Assembly (NCBI RefSeq): GCF_042767895.1
Contig: NC_091559.1
Location: 9,521,878-9,551,366, forward strand
Direction of reading: 5' to 3'
DNA length: 29,489 nucleotides
Source: Penaeus vannamei
Lineage: Eukaryota > Arthropoda > Malacostraca > Decapoda > Penaeidae
Both the position numbers and the translations under genes were made by a program. How positions within the stretch are numbered: position 1 is the first letter of the stretch; the number at the start of each line of letters is the position of its first letter. Positions 1 to 9,107 of this stretch are shown here, in pieces. The notes beneath the pieces are model-generated. The model searched no databases. It was given only the letters and a program-made list of their open reading frames with translations, and had not been told where the DNA came from.

Positions 1-180
1 TGATGACTATTTAGTGTATCGACAAACATAACTGGATTTCAGGCTACATTGATTCACACGCACGCACGCACGCACTCAAATGTATGTTTGTCTGACACAA
101 AACACGAAACGTAGCAGCTTAATTAGAGGCTGAATCTGAAACCTCTGCTGGGCAACAAGTGTCGTTGATTTCAAAGTGAA
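1..180 (+). repeat. Block X, left copy of a diverged inverted repeat
   Basis: This block matches the reverse complement of 1207-1660. The matched parts occur in the same order: a TGATGAC...TGGATTTCAGGC segment (1-45), a short GCAC-type tract, a GTCTGAC...GAAAC segment (90-115), and a segment centred on GCTGGGCAAC (147-156, opposite 1234-1243). Similarity is patchy, roughly 70-80% inside the matched pieces, and the right copy is expanded by a (GT)n array. No coding potential is seen. It may be an old dispersed repeat or one arm of a foldback element. Confidence 0.5.
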
Positions 181-194
181 ATCACGGAATGATG

Positions 195-246
195 CAGATC
201 CCGCGTGGCCTGACGGCGAGACCCGCGGTCGATTCCTTGCACGGAA
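195..246 (+). pseudogene. tRNA-Glu-like pseudogene with internal deletion
   Basis: The sequence ATCCCGCGTGGCC followed by a degenerate B-box (GGTCGATTCC) and GCACGG aligns to the two ends of the tRNA-Glu sequence at 470-541. About 20 bases covering most of the D arm and the anticodon arm are missing. It runs directly into a GATA/GACA microsatellite. It is probably a third, broken copy of the tRNA-Glu-headed repeat family described at 470 and 3262. Confidence 0.5.
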
Positions 247-251
247 AGCAA

Positions 252-273
252 GTTTATAGATAGATAGACAGAC

Positions 274-346
<73 letters not shown>

Positions 347-396
347 GGCAGGCAGGCAGGCAGGCAGGCAGATAGATAGGTTGATAGATAGATATA
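252..396. repeat. Compound GATA/GACA/GGCA microsatellite
   Basis: Tetranucleotide blocks follow in the order GATA, GACA, GATA, a long GACA block, GGCA, then GATA again, ending in ATAT-rich DNA. Neighbouring blocks differ by one transition in the unit (GATA to GACA to GGCA), as expected from point mutation followed by slippage. Confidence 0.95.
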
Positions 397-469
397 TACA
401 TATATATAGCATTATTTCCTTGCTTTGAACAAGATGTGCTTAATTTATTATCAGCACAAATTAATGACA

Positions 470-541
470 TCCCGTGTGGTCTAGTGGCTAGGATACGCGG
501 CTCTCACCCGCGAGGCCCGGGTTCGATTCCCGGCACGGGAA
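470..541 (+). tRNA. tRNA-Glu (CTC), possibly a SINE head
   Basis: The sequence folds by eye into a full cloverleaf. The acceptor stem TCCCGTG/CACGGGA is perfectly paired and followed by discriminator A541. The D arm is of the GGTCTAGTGG type. The anticodon stem CGCGG/CCGCG (496-500 and 508-512) is perfect and its loop CTCTCAC puts anticodon CTC at 503-505. The T arm carries a B-box GGTTCGATTCC. Sequence and anticodon match animal tRNA-Glu(CTC), which delivers glutamate to GAG codons. A TTTT run lies 13 bases downstream. The doubt is context: about 265 bases of 3' flank recur, inverted, beside a tRNA-Glu pseudogene at 3262-3332. This copy may therefore be the well-kept head of a tRNA-derived SINE, or the parent locus, rather than an ordinary translation tRNA. 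Confidence 0.8.
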
Positions 542-806
542 AGGGCGAGCTAATTTTATAATATATTTCTTATATTACCTTTTGGTTTCTATTTCGAAGT
601 CGCTTACTCGTGCGGATCAGTATTACTCGTAGCATAGATTTTAGATAGCTTGAAAACAAAACTGTGAAATTAGTGGTAAGATAAGCATAGCCTGAGAAAG
701 GTTCTGGATGCAACTGCGAGTGTGTTTGCTTAAGCGTGTGGTTCTGTGAGTCTCGAATGTTTTTGCTTTATACGTATTATATGAGAGTTTGTTTTGCGCT
801 TTAGTG
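542..806 (+). repeat. Conserved body 3' of tRNA-Glu, copy 1 of family A
   Basis: This segment aligns with the reverse complement of about 3005-3261. Both copies lie directly downstream of a tRNA-Glu-like head. Shared landmarks are GGTTTCTATTTC (near 590), AGTATTA (near 619), GTGAAATTAGTGG (near 664), and a well-conserved block TTCTGGATGCAACTGCGAGT (702-721) through TACGTATTATATG (771-783). Similarity is lost after about 800. A tRNA head plus a unique body is the layout of a tRNA-derived SINE of about 335 bp. I see no LINE-like tail or poly-A end that I can name. Confidence 0.65.
554..557 (+). terminator. Candidate RNA polymerase III terminator
   Basis: A TTTT run 13 bases after the tRNA-Glu discriminator could end a Pol III transcript. 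If the downstream body is transcribed as a SINE, this run would have to be read through. Confidence 0.5.
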
Positions 807-914
807 AAGGGAATTTTGATAGGAAGCATTAAATAGGATTACTAGTATTGTAGGTCTGTCAGAAGTTACGGATTATGGTAACATTACAGAATTTTAGGAT
901 GCTTCTTTGAAGCT
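807..914. other. Short anonymous stretch
   Basis: Mixed-composition DNA between the family A body and the next microsatellite. No gene or repeat was recognised. Confidence 0.4.
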
Positions 915-1180
915 TACACACATACACACGCACACACACACAGACATGTGTGTGTGTGTGTGGGTGTGTATTGATAGATGGATAAATATACACATGTAGC
1001 TAAAGACAGAGAGAGAGAGAGAGAGAGAGATAAACATATATACATAGATACATAGATACATAGATAGATAGATTTATATATAAAAATATTTATATTTATA
1101 TGTATATATATACATATACATAAATATAAATCTACAAATACATGTGCGCACACACACACACATACACACACCCACGTATA
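915..1180. repeat. Compound CA/TG, GA, GATA and TA microsatellite region
   Basis: The order is (CA)n, (TG)n, a GATAGATG segment, (GA)n at about 1009-1030, then TA/ATAC/GATA-rich DNA, ending in (CA)n. The CA-rich right end and TG-rich left part are near complements of each other, so the region can fold back on itself. Confidence 0.9.
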
Positions 1181-1206
1181 TACATGATCTATTTCCATGT
1201 GATTTA

Positions 1207-1526
1207 ATTGTGTTGGAATCAAAAGCAGCATATGTTGCCCAGCAGTGGTATCAGTTTAGCCTTTATTCAGTTCCCCAAACGTTTTAGGTGCGACCCTTCA
1301 CAGTAGTCTTAGCCTGGGCTAGCAACCCTAAATGTGTGAACATGTAATATATCCAACCATTTTAATGGAACTTATACTTATAGATGAATAGTAGCTTACG
1401 TTAGTAGCTGGCGACCCTCAGAAAAACCCTGGTGACTCTTATTAAGCTTAATAAGTTTCTACTTGTTTCACGTCTCTCCGTCAGACTGATATGCGTGCGT
1501 GCGTGTGCGTGCATGTGCTTGTGTGC

Positions 1527-1618
<92 letters not shown>

Positions 1619-1660
1619 CCTGAAATCCAGCTATATTTTTTCTATTTGTCATCAGCGAAG
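1207..1660 (-). repeat. Block X', right inverted copy
   Basis: Read on the minus strand this matches 1-180, with extra sequence between the matched pieces and a large (GT)n array at 1528-1617 where the left copy has only a short GCAC tract. The extra segment contains a perfect 18-bp palindrome at 1438-1455 (CTTATTAAGCTTAATAAG). Confidence 0.5.
1528..1617. repeat. (GT)n microsatellite
   Basis: About 45 uninterrupted GT dinucleotides, preceded by interrupted GTGC repeats from 1495. Frames through it give Cys-Val or His-Thr runs that should not be read as proteins. Confidence 0.98.
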
Positions 1661-1769
1661 TCTACGGTATAATAATGTGCATTTGGAACACTTCAGATTC
1701 ACGAAATATGTCCGACTGTGGGCAGTGAGGCAACTGCAACAAATTACAAAAAGAGCATTGTTTTACCAT

Positions 1770-1870
<101 letters not shown>

Positions 1871-1905
1871 GAGAGAGAGACACACACAGAGAGAGAGAAA
1901 CACGG

Positions 1906-2509
1906 CAGAGTCTTTCGAGGTGAGTAAAACTATTTCATAATGAAGGTCGCAGAGAAGTAGGCCTACGATAAACTGGTATGCACAACGGGGACAGTGAAAC
2001 GTTATTCCGAGTGCAGCAAAAAAACACTATATGGTATATTATGGATTCTTCCAGCGATTGCCACAGACGCCGTTCTTGTTCCTGTTCTCATGGAAGGTGG
2101 AAAAGGAAGTGAGGCAGAGTGCACTGCAGCACGATGTGGTTCTCTTGCAGACGAGGCCTAAATGCTGAGCGATCTAGTGGCTGATGCGGGAGGGAGGATG
2201 TAGAAAGAATAAAGAATACGGTATTATTACCGTATAATATCGTAATATTATGCTGTGTTCCATTTAGATGTTTAGAAAACGGTTATCTCACAAGATTTTA
2301 GGAAGACAGAGGAGGTATTACATAATTCTATGCAATGCCGCGGGGTGGGGGGGGGGGGGGAGCCGCCTATCCTAAGCCTCTAGACAAAAGTAACATAAAA
2401 TTTTCAGGTCATATTTTGATTTTGCTGGTCTATTCTTTTGAAAGGAGACGGAGGGATAGAGAAAAGGAGGTGGGCGAAAAAAACTAATTAATAAGAGAAA
2501 GGACGTTGT
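1906..2509. other. Anonymous intergenic stretch with small hairpins and a G14 run
   Basis: No supported gene. Two perfect hairpins abut at 2218-2233 (stem ACGGTA, loop TTAT) and 2234-2251 (stem ATAATAT, loop CGTA). A run of 14 G lies at 2347-2360. Confidence 0.5.
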
Positions 2510-2690
2510 GAATTTTGCGTAAGACGGTCTAACCAAGGGAGGTGTGGCACCTTCGATGACGTCATCAAGACTCCCCGTGCTTCTCCCGAAATTCCGATTG
2601 GTTCTGTAGCGGTGGCACTGAAGAGGCGGATGTCGTTAATGCTGCTCCTAAGATTAACTTCGATCTGCTGAAGGAATGTCTTTGAAAAAA
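2510..2690 (+). repeat. Left arm of a 1.7-kb inverted-repeat structure
   Basis: The first 41 bases match the reverse complement of 4173-4213 at all but one position. After an extra segment of about 64 bases (2551-2614) present only here, similarity resumes, for example at GCGGATGTCGTTAATGCTGCT. The extra segment ends in a repeat of GGTGGCAC, so the right arm could have lost it by recombination between short direct repeats. The pair may be the termini of an inactive foldback or DNA-transposon-like element, but no transposase or target duplication is seen. Confidence 0.65.
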
Positions 2691-2700
2691 GAAGTATAAA
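2557..2700 (+). promoter_or_regulatory. Promoter-like motif cluster (CRE, inverted CCAAT, TATA)
   Basis: A perfect CRE palindrome TGACGTCA lies at 2557-2564. An inverted CCAAT box (ATTGG) lies at 2597-2601 and TATAAA at 2695-2700. All three are known promoter elements, but each is short enough to arise by chance and no gene follows. CRE and ATTGG both fall in the segment absent from the right arm. Confidence 0.25.
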
Positions 2701-3004
2701 TCAAAGTTATTTAGCTCAACCAAGCAACGTTGGTTCCGCGGGGCCGATGCTGCACCTTCCCACTTTACTTTCCTTCGGCAAATGCTTCCGTTATTCAGCA
2801 GACATGGGAAGACTTTTGTCAGCTCTAGTTACGTCCATACTAATGCTTTGACAACTTGGAAACAGAGGTCTTTGTCAGGGTTTTAGAAAGATGTTTAACA
2901 AGATAGTTAACCTGACCCTTTCCTTATTTTATTATTTTAGAACATGAAATAATAGTCATAGTAATGCCGTGTCACGCATTTCATCTAAACGTTTCACAAT
3001 AATC
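2701..3004. other. Anonymous interior DNA
   Basis: Mixed-composition sequence between the left inverted-repeat arm and the inverted family A copy. No gene, RNA or repeat was recognised. Confidence 0.4.
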
Positions 3005-3261
3005 TTCTCAGTTACACAAAACAAACCAACCCATATAATACGTACAAAGTAAAAGCTGACGAGACCCACACAGTCTCACAAGTAAGCACAGACACTCGCA
3101 GTTGCATCCAGAAACTATGTTAGTCGTCCCACTGATTTCAGTGTTTTCTTTTGAAGTTATTTATATTTCATGCTTCGGATAATACTAATCTACATGAGCA
3201 AGCAACTTGAAAATAGAAACCCAACCAACATAAGACATAATACAGTAAAAGAGTACATTTA
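3005..3261 (-). repeat. Family A body, copy 2
   Basis: Read on the minus strand this segment follows the tRNA-Glu-like head at 3262-3332 and aligns to 542-806. The strongest match is 3015-3115, containing the complement of the CTGGATGCAACTGCGAGTG block and of the TACGTATTATATG block. It has diverged more than expected for a recent copy. Confidence 0.65.
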
Positions 3262-3332
3262 TTCCCGAGTCGAGAATCGAACCCGGGACTCGCGGCTGAG
3301 AGCCACGTATCCTACTCACTAGACCACATTGG
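3262..3332 (-). pseudogene. tRNA-Glu (CTC)-like pseudogene
   Basis: On the minus strand, TGTGGTCTAGTGAGTAGGAT, an anticodon stem CGTGG/CCGCG with loop CTCTCAG (anticodon CTC) and a T arm with GGTTCGATTC are shared with the tRNA-Glu at 470. The acceptor stem is not paired (5' GCCAATG against 3' CTCGGGA) and the T stem has mismatches. It therefore looks like the decayed head of a tRNA-Glu-derived repeat rather than a working tRNA. Confidence 0.7.
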
Positions 3333-3336
3333 CCTT

Positions 3337-4089
3337 AGTTATTGGAGATAGTTGTGCTTACCATGATATTAACCTGTGAGGGGGGGGGGTGCCATAATGC
3401 CTCCGCCATTGATCCTTATCCGGAAATTTCTTCTTTCGTTTGGCCATTTCATCGTCAAATTAGATGTGCTACATCCTGCAAAGCTATTTTGAGAGAGAAC
3501 TGCGCTTCCAAAAGCTCTTTCTGTTGCCATATTTCTTTTCCTCTTCAAGAAATAGAAGAAATTAGAAGTCTGCAGCTGGGAAATTCGAGGTCTGCAGCCA
3601 TCAAAAAAAGAACTTGTTTCATCTAAATAAATCATATGCAATAATCTACAAACATTCAGTGGAAACAGAGCTGTTATTGTAAAATCGCCATTCCTCCCTT
3701 CTCTATTTCCTTCTGGTTCCTCTCGTCGTTCCCTTTCTGCCAACTTCGTAAATGGGTTAGCATCTATTGTGTTTTAACGTTCATCAGAATAATCGATGAA
3801 TTGCTAAATAGAGAGTATTAAAGCAACAATTTAACAAATCTTAACGGAGGAGGCACGTGACCCTCCCACCCCCCCTGACTACTCAATTGGCTCTATATTC
3901 ACAATAAATCAAACGTAGGCGGTTGCTGCCGAGAGAATCAACGAGAATTTGCCATATTCCCCCAGTTTCGTAATGCCCGAGGTTCTGTTCTTGGTAGCGT
4001 TGATTACTTTGTTAGTTGGTTGGATACAAGAATAACGAAAAGTTATGAATTATTTTAGCCAGGGGTGTGTCTAACCTAAATTTTGATGC
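3337..4089. other. Anonymous interior DNA of the inverted-repeat structure
   Basis: An open frame on the minus strand (3369-3743, 124 codons) and one on the plus strand (3342-3626) overlap each other. Neither shows a domain, signal peptide or family resemblance I can recognise. I do not call a gene. Confidence 0.4.
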
Positions 4090-4213
4090 TATTAAGCCTT
4101 ACTCTATAGAGAAATTGCTTCAGAAGATCCAGGTTAATCTCGAGAGCAGCATTTACGACATCCGTCTCTAAAGTGCCACACCTCCCTTGGTTAAACCGTC
4201 TTACGCAAAATTC
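4090..4213 (-). repeat. Right arm of the 1.7-kb inverted-repeat structure
   Basis: The reverse complement matches 2510-2550 at 40 of 41 positions, then continues into the segment equivalent to 2612-2685 with lower identity. It lacks the ~64-bp CRE-containing segment of the left arm. Confidence 0.65.
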
Positions 4214-4439
4214 CAAATCGTTCTTCTATTCATTCGCTCTTTTTTCTTTCTTTCTTTTTTGCCCTCACCCTTCTCTCTCCCCCTCCCTCTCCCTTCAGAA
4301 GAATAGAAAATATGACGAAATTATATCGTTACTTTTGTCTAGAGGCAAGGATACGCCCCCACCCACCCCCACCTCACGGCACAGAATAGAATTAAGTAAT
4401 AGGAGAGAGGAAGAGAGGGAGAGAGAGGAGAGGGAGATA
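4214..4439. other. Pyrimidine-rich then purine-rich low-complexity DNA
   Basis: TTTC/CCCT-rich sequence to about 4297 and GA-rich sequence from about 4400. No gene seen. Confidence 0.6.
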
Positions 4440-4890
4440 ATAGTAATAATTATGAAAACAATAATAACAATAGTAATAATAATGACAAATATGATGATAA
4501 CGATAATACAAATTATAATGATAATGATAGACATCACGCTAATAATAATATTAGTAACAATAACGATTATTGAATTGTAATTTTAATGATAATGGTGATA
4601 ATGATCATAATGATTGCAATGATGGCACTGATTAATGTTTATAGTAATAATAACAAAAAATCTTGTAGTAATTTTCATGATAATTATGATAATGGTAATA
4701 ATGATCATAATAGAAGTAATAGTATAATAATATTGATAATAGTAATCATAATGATAACAATGATATCAATAATAATGATGTCAGTTATAATAATAATAAT
4801 AACTGTAATGGGAATTGTAATAATCATGATAATTAAAATAACTCTAATAATGATGATTATAATGACGATCATTTGCTACCGTATTTAATA
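4440..4890. repeat. Degenerate ATA/ATG/ATT trinucleotide tract
   Basis: Imperfect AATAAT, GATAAT and ATGATA units fill this stretch. Frames through it give Ile/Met-rich peptides that are microsatellite artefacts. Confidence 0.9.
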
Positions 4891-4922
4891 ATATTTTTAT
4901 TATAATGACGATCATTTGCTAC
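4856..4922 (+). repeat. Perfect 24-bp direct repeat
   Basis: The 24 bases at 4856-4879, with core TGACGATCATTTGCTAC, recur exactly at 4899-4922. The copies start 43 bases apart and the space between them is AT-rich. Confidence 0.85.
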
Positions 4923-5660
4923 ATCGCAATTTTTGTATTTCATGTCGGGTTTACAGCATGATAACAATTTTCTTTGTCTTATTTTCTGTTTTGTTGGTAC
5001 ATTTGTTTTGTATCTATTTTGCATTTGTTCTTTCTTTCACACATATTGCATTTTTTCTTTTACACATACGAAGAAAAAGCACACACACACGCACATACAA
5101 AGAAAGGGGCACTCACATACGTAGAAAAACGTACACAGGCGCACATAAATGGAGTCGGGGAAAACAGACTGCAACCGAGACGGCTTGTTTTTTTTTCATT
5201 ATTACTCTTCCTTCATACTCTTTATACTTTCTTATTTGTTAACGTCACTTTTCTTTTCTTTTCTTGGTTATCTACATCGCAATTTTCCTGTTTTATATCG
5301 CAAATTTCGACGCATGTTTTCCCCAATTTTTCGCCTTGTGTTTTATTAGCGAGATTTTTTTTTGTATTTATTTCGCAATGTTAATCTCTCTCTCGCACTG
5401 TTTTCTTAATTCGCATTTTGTCGCAGGTTGGACTCATTTTCTACTTTTGCATTTTCTCATTTTACATTTTCATGCATTTTCTATTTATTTTTTTTCTCAC
5501 TCGCCTTTATTTTCTAATTATTGGGACGTTTCTATGTATATTTCTTATTAGAATTTTTATTGCACTTTTAACGATATACGTATATTTTACACAGGAGTGA
5601 TATGGCTCGTTTTGACATCCTACACTGAAATAGGAAAGAATGTAATTTTTATTGACCTAT
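4923..5660. other. T-rich low-complexity DNA
   Basis: Long T-rich sequence with repeated ATCGCAA and TTCGCA words (for example near 4923, 5275 and 5297). Its open frames are Phe/Leu/Ser-rich with no recognisable protein. The stretch at 5080-5190 resembles 5690-5755: CA-rich words, then AAAACnGAnTGCAACCGA. Confidence 0.6.
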
Positions 5661-5768
5661 CATGAGTTGCACATGGCCTACACGCACACACAGAAGCACA
5701 CATACACACAGAAAAATACACAATAGGGAAAAACTGATTGCAACCGACGGGCGTCTTCTAATTTTCGT

Positions 5769-5801
5769 GCCCGGGGCTTTTCATGTCTTTCAGCCCCGGG
5801 C
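5769..5801 (+). other. Strong GC-rich hairpin
   Basis: A perfect 10-bp stem GCCCGGGGCT/AGCCCCGGGC encloses a 13-base loop. It stands out in AT-rich surroundings and lies next to the hairpin at 5816-5836 and the tRNA-like sequence at 5838-5904. Confidence 0.8.
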
Positions 5802-5815
5802 GAGGTTGCAACCAG

Positions 5816-5836
5816 AGGGAGCGCTTTTGGCTCCCT
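5816..5836 (+). other. Second hairpin beside the tRNA-Ser-like element
   Basis: A perfect 7-bp stem AGGGAGC/GCTCCCT encloses the 7-base loop GCTTTTG. On the minus strand it follows directly after the tRNA-like B-box. Confidence 0.75.
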
Positions 5837-5837
5837 T

Positions 5838-5904
5838 TTGCAGATTCGAACTCGCGATCACGGGTTTCGAATCTGGCGCCCTTACCCTCTCGGCCACGGT
5901 GACG
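5838..5904 (-). pseudogene. tRNA-Ser-like sequence (degenerate)
   Basis: On the minus strand a Ser/Leu-type A-box (GTGGCCGAGAGGGTAAGGG), an anticodon-like loop TTCGAAA (CGA, a serine anticodon) and a B-box (GAGTTCGAATC) appear in order. The anticodon stem has mismatches, no long variable arm is evident, and the acceptor stem does not pair. It is probably a SINE head whose body, on the same strand, contains the two hairpins at 5836-5769. Confidence 0.5.
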
Positions 5905-6030
5905 AGGGGCAATAGAACTGGGTTGGGAGAAGCTTTTATGCAACAGCAGTCGAGTAGAGAATATAGTCTGAAATTAGATGGCTTGTCAGCTACTTTTAGT
6001 GTCAACGTTGACACTATCGAGGTCAACAAC

Positions 6031-6318
<288 letters not shown>

Positions 6319-6780
6319 AAAAGGAAAAGGAACAACGAAGCGAGGAGCAAGAAAACACACGGCTATTCACGTGTTTTCATGTTTTTTTCCCTACGTTGTT
6401 CATTTTGCTCTCTCTTTCTCACTTTCTCTCCCCCTTCCCCGCCTTTCTCCTAGTCACCAAAAGTCTTCCCTTTCCCGTTCTCATCCCCTTCCGTCCCTTT
6501 CCCTTCAACCAGCTTCACCTGATACGAGGTCAGTCCAAAATCCTATCATATGTTACGTAAATATGTATTAATCTTATATAAATACAAAGTATAAATGCAA
6601 TGATATTTCATATTCTATGTGTACGCTACTTGCTTTTTTTTCTTTTCTTTTTCATCTCAATCAACTGTAAATGAATGCTTCTGTTTAACTAACCTCTAAA
6701 TTAATTGTTATATTTCTAACATAATAAAACGTGCCAATTAGTTCAGGTAAAAAATGCCACAAATGTTAACTATTGTTATG
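6319..6780. other. Anonymous stretch
   Basis: CT-rich to about 6520, then AT-rich mixed-composition DNA. No gene or recognisable repeat. Confidence 0.4.
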
Positions 6781-6784
6781 ACAT

Positions 6785-6923
6785 ATAGACAGATGGAGAA
6801 AGAGAGAGAGTTTGAGTGAGAGTTTGAGTGAGAGAGAGTTTGAGTGAGAGAGTTTGAGTGAGAGAAAGAGAGAGAGGGGAGGGAGGGAGAAAGAGAGAGA
6901 GAGAGGGGGGGGGAGGGAAAAAG

Positions 6924-6958
<35 letters not shown>

Positions 6959-6985
6959 AATAGAGAGGGAGAGAGAAAGTTTGTC
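6785..6985. repeat. GA-rich tract with a TTTGAGTGAGAG minisatellite and (GAAA)n
   Basis: Four copies of a GTTTGAGTGAGA unit lie at about 6809-6862. Impure GA and G-rich units follow, then (GAAA)n at about 6925-6960. Confidence 0.85.
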
Positions 6986-8820
6986 AGCAAAAATATGTAA
7001 GCAGGACGTATACGCTGTACATATATCCCTGTTGCGTTCTTTCAATCTTGTAGACAAATAATTGGAAACAAGAAACAAGTTTATTTGACAAGCTAGGAAA
7101 TATTTACTAGTGAAAACGGCACATTATTCTCTCTCTCGCTCTCTCTCTCCTCTCTCTTACAAACTATTGGAAGTGTTTCAAATGCGGCCTTTCTCCACCG
7201 TTCCCTTACAAAGTTTTCCTCGCCTCGTGTCAGCAGTTTCGTTCACTGAGGAAAAGTCAGCAGGTTTTCTCCGTTTTACTTCTCCGCCGTCTAGTGCGGC
7301 AGGAGCCTTTCCAGGCTTTGATGTGGACAAATAATTAAAAAATGGCCACTAAATGGTTGCAAAAAGTAGCGTGTTGGGGAGAAACGCCATTTGTCAGAGA
7401 AAAATTGAAGAAACGGGTCTGCATTTTACATATTCATCAGAAATGATCGGTGATAACTCTTACATATTTTGACTTTAGTAAAATAGATATCAGCACATGA
7501 TTGGCCAGTGTCCAACATCATCTAATGGATGGATGTCGAGGAATATATATGTGAACGAAAGCAGTTGTATAAATTCATGAGAATATGAAACTCAGTGAGA
7601 TGAAAAGTGTATTAGATGGATTTACTCTCATGTATGGGATGAATGGACGCAGTTATATAACTTTCGGGGCCGGACGTAAGGACACGGCCAAACCGCTCGC
7701 CGCCAAGTCCCGTTAACTGGACCCTCTCATTAACACGAAGCAATGACAATGGCCATAAAAAATATGAAATGCAGAAAGATGGGGATTATTTACGATCGAG
7801 GGTTATATTACTGCTGACCTTGAACCCCAAATTTCGACAAAAGAATGTAGACTCGCAAAGGAAAGTGGTAACACCTGTCAATAAACCATATGGATTATTG
7901 ATGTTTTTGAAATACTTATTCTAATGGCATTGGTGATTAGGGTGTCTGTGAAGAGTACTGATAACGATAACTTCAGTGAGTATGCCAACGAGATATATAA
8001 AAAACAAGCATTTTTCAGGATTTCTCATCTTCATGCCTTGTTGAGATAAGTTGGTAGAATGAAAATAGAGAGAGAAAGATTCCCATATTTAAACATACAT
8101 ACCCTTCATTTTTGGTAATATAGATTTTTTCCTTTTTACAGGATATTTCGGGAAAACATGTTTTTGAAGGAGCCAAGAAAGGAGTGATTTAAAAAGGTTG
8201 GTAACTTAATTTTAATTCTAAATAATTGGACATATTTCAGTGCAAGGGTAGGTATACAGTAACATTTAGTGACATTTTACTCTCTGGGTGAAAGTACACA
8301 CACAAGACAGAGATGTATGTAAAATTAAATACACGAGTTTAATAAAAGTGGTTTTATAAAAGCTGAAATTTAGTTTAAAATTTAGGAACTGGGGAAAGAA
8401 GGAAAGAAATTATATTATAGTGTCTTGTTTAGTGTTATTTTCATTCCACTTTGCCTACTTCAGATAAGAATTCATAGAAGAGAAGCATAGGTCTGTTTGC
8501 ATTGAGATTCGATTTAGTATAATTTTCGGTCTTGCAACATAGAACGAGCTGCACGATCTCCTCTTTACAGTAGCTTGATGTTTGCCTTTATAATATGAAA
8601 TGTTTGTTGTCACACGTTCACTGTCCCATGAAATAAACGAATGCTTCTCATGGTCCGGAATGAAAACAAGCCAGACAGTATAGCCCCGAAGGTGTGAAAT
8701 ACTACTTCTGTTGCACTGTGACAGCTAGTTCCTGTGCTAACATCTAGTGGAAGGGTATCTTTTGTTTTGGTATGAAATAAATTATTGTAATTCACATCAT
8801 CAGGATATCTTGTTTACATT
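6986..8820. other. Longest stretch without obvious repeats or genes
   Basis: Mixed-composition DNA with few microsatellites. Short frames (for example 7110-7334 plus and 8610-8795 minus) lack recognisable domains. It could be intronic or unique intergenic DNA; I cannot tell which. Confidence 0.4.
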
Positions 8821-9035
8821 TCACTGTAAAGATCGGAAGAAAGTAAGGCGAAAGGGGAAGCAAGAGAATGGAACAAGTAGAAAAGAGAGGGAAACGAAAA
8901 GAAGGGAAACAAAGCAAACGAAAAGAGAAAGATAGGTGTTGTAGATAAAGACGTAGATTGAAGAGAGACAAGAGGCCATGAGATAGAAAAGGGAGGAAGA
9001 GAAAGGAGAAAAGAAGAAAGAGAATGAAAAAAATA
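8821..9035. repeat. Degenerate purine-rich (GAAA/GGAA) tract
   Basis: Almost pure A/G on the plus strand with no regular period. A similar purine-rich tract at 13075-13295 also precedes a related tRNA-like sequence, so the tract may belong to the same dispersed repeat. Confidence 0.7.
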
Positions 9036-9107
9036 AACTTATGGCATAATTCGGTCTTTGTTCGTGTCTAGATTATATAAATTGATGATAAAATAGATTG
9101 GATGAAT

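Noticed and set aside
1495..1617. CRISPR-like array
   Set aside because: All regular arrays here are microsatellites or minisatellites without unique spacers, and the DNA is eukaryotic in character.
3369..3743. 124-codon minus-strand frame as a gene
   Set aside because: No recognisable motif, an overlapping frame exists on the other strand, and it lies inside a repeat structure.
4440..4890. Hydrophobic Ile/Met-rich frames as membrane peptides
   Set aside because: Direct consequence of AT-rich trinucleotide repeats; similar frames appear in every ATT tract in the window.
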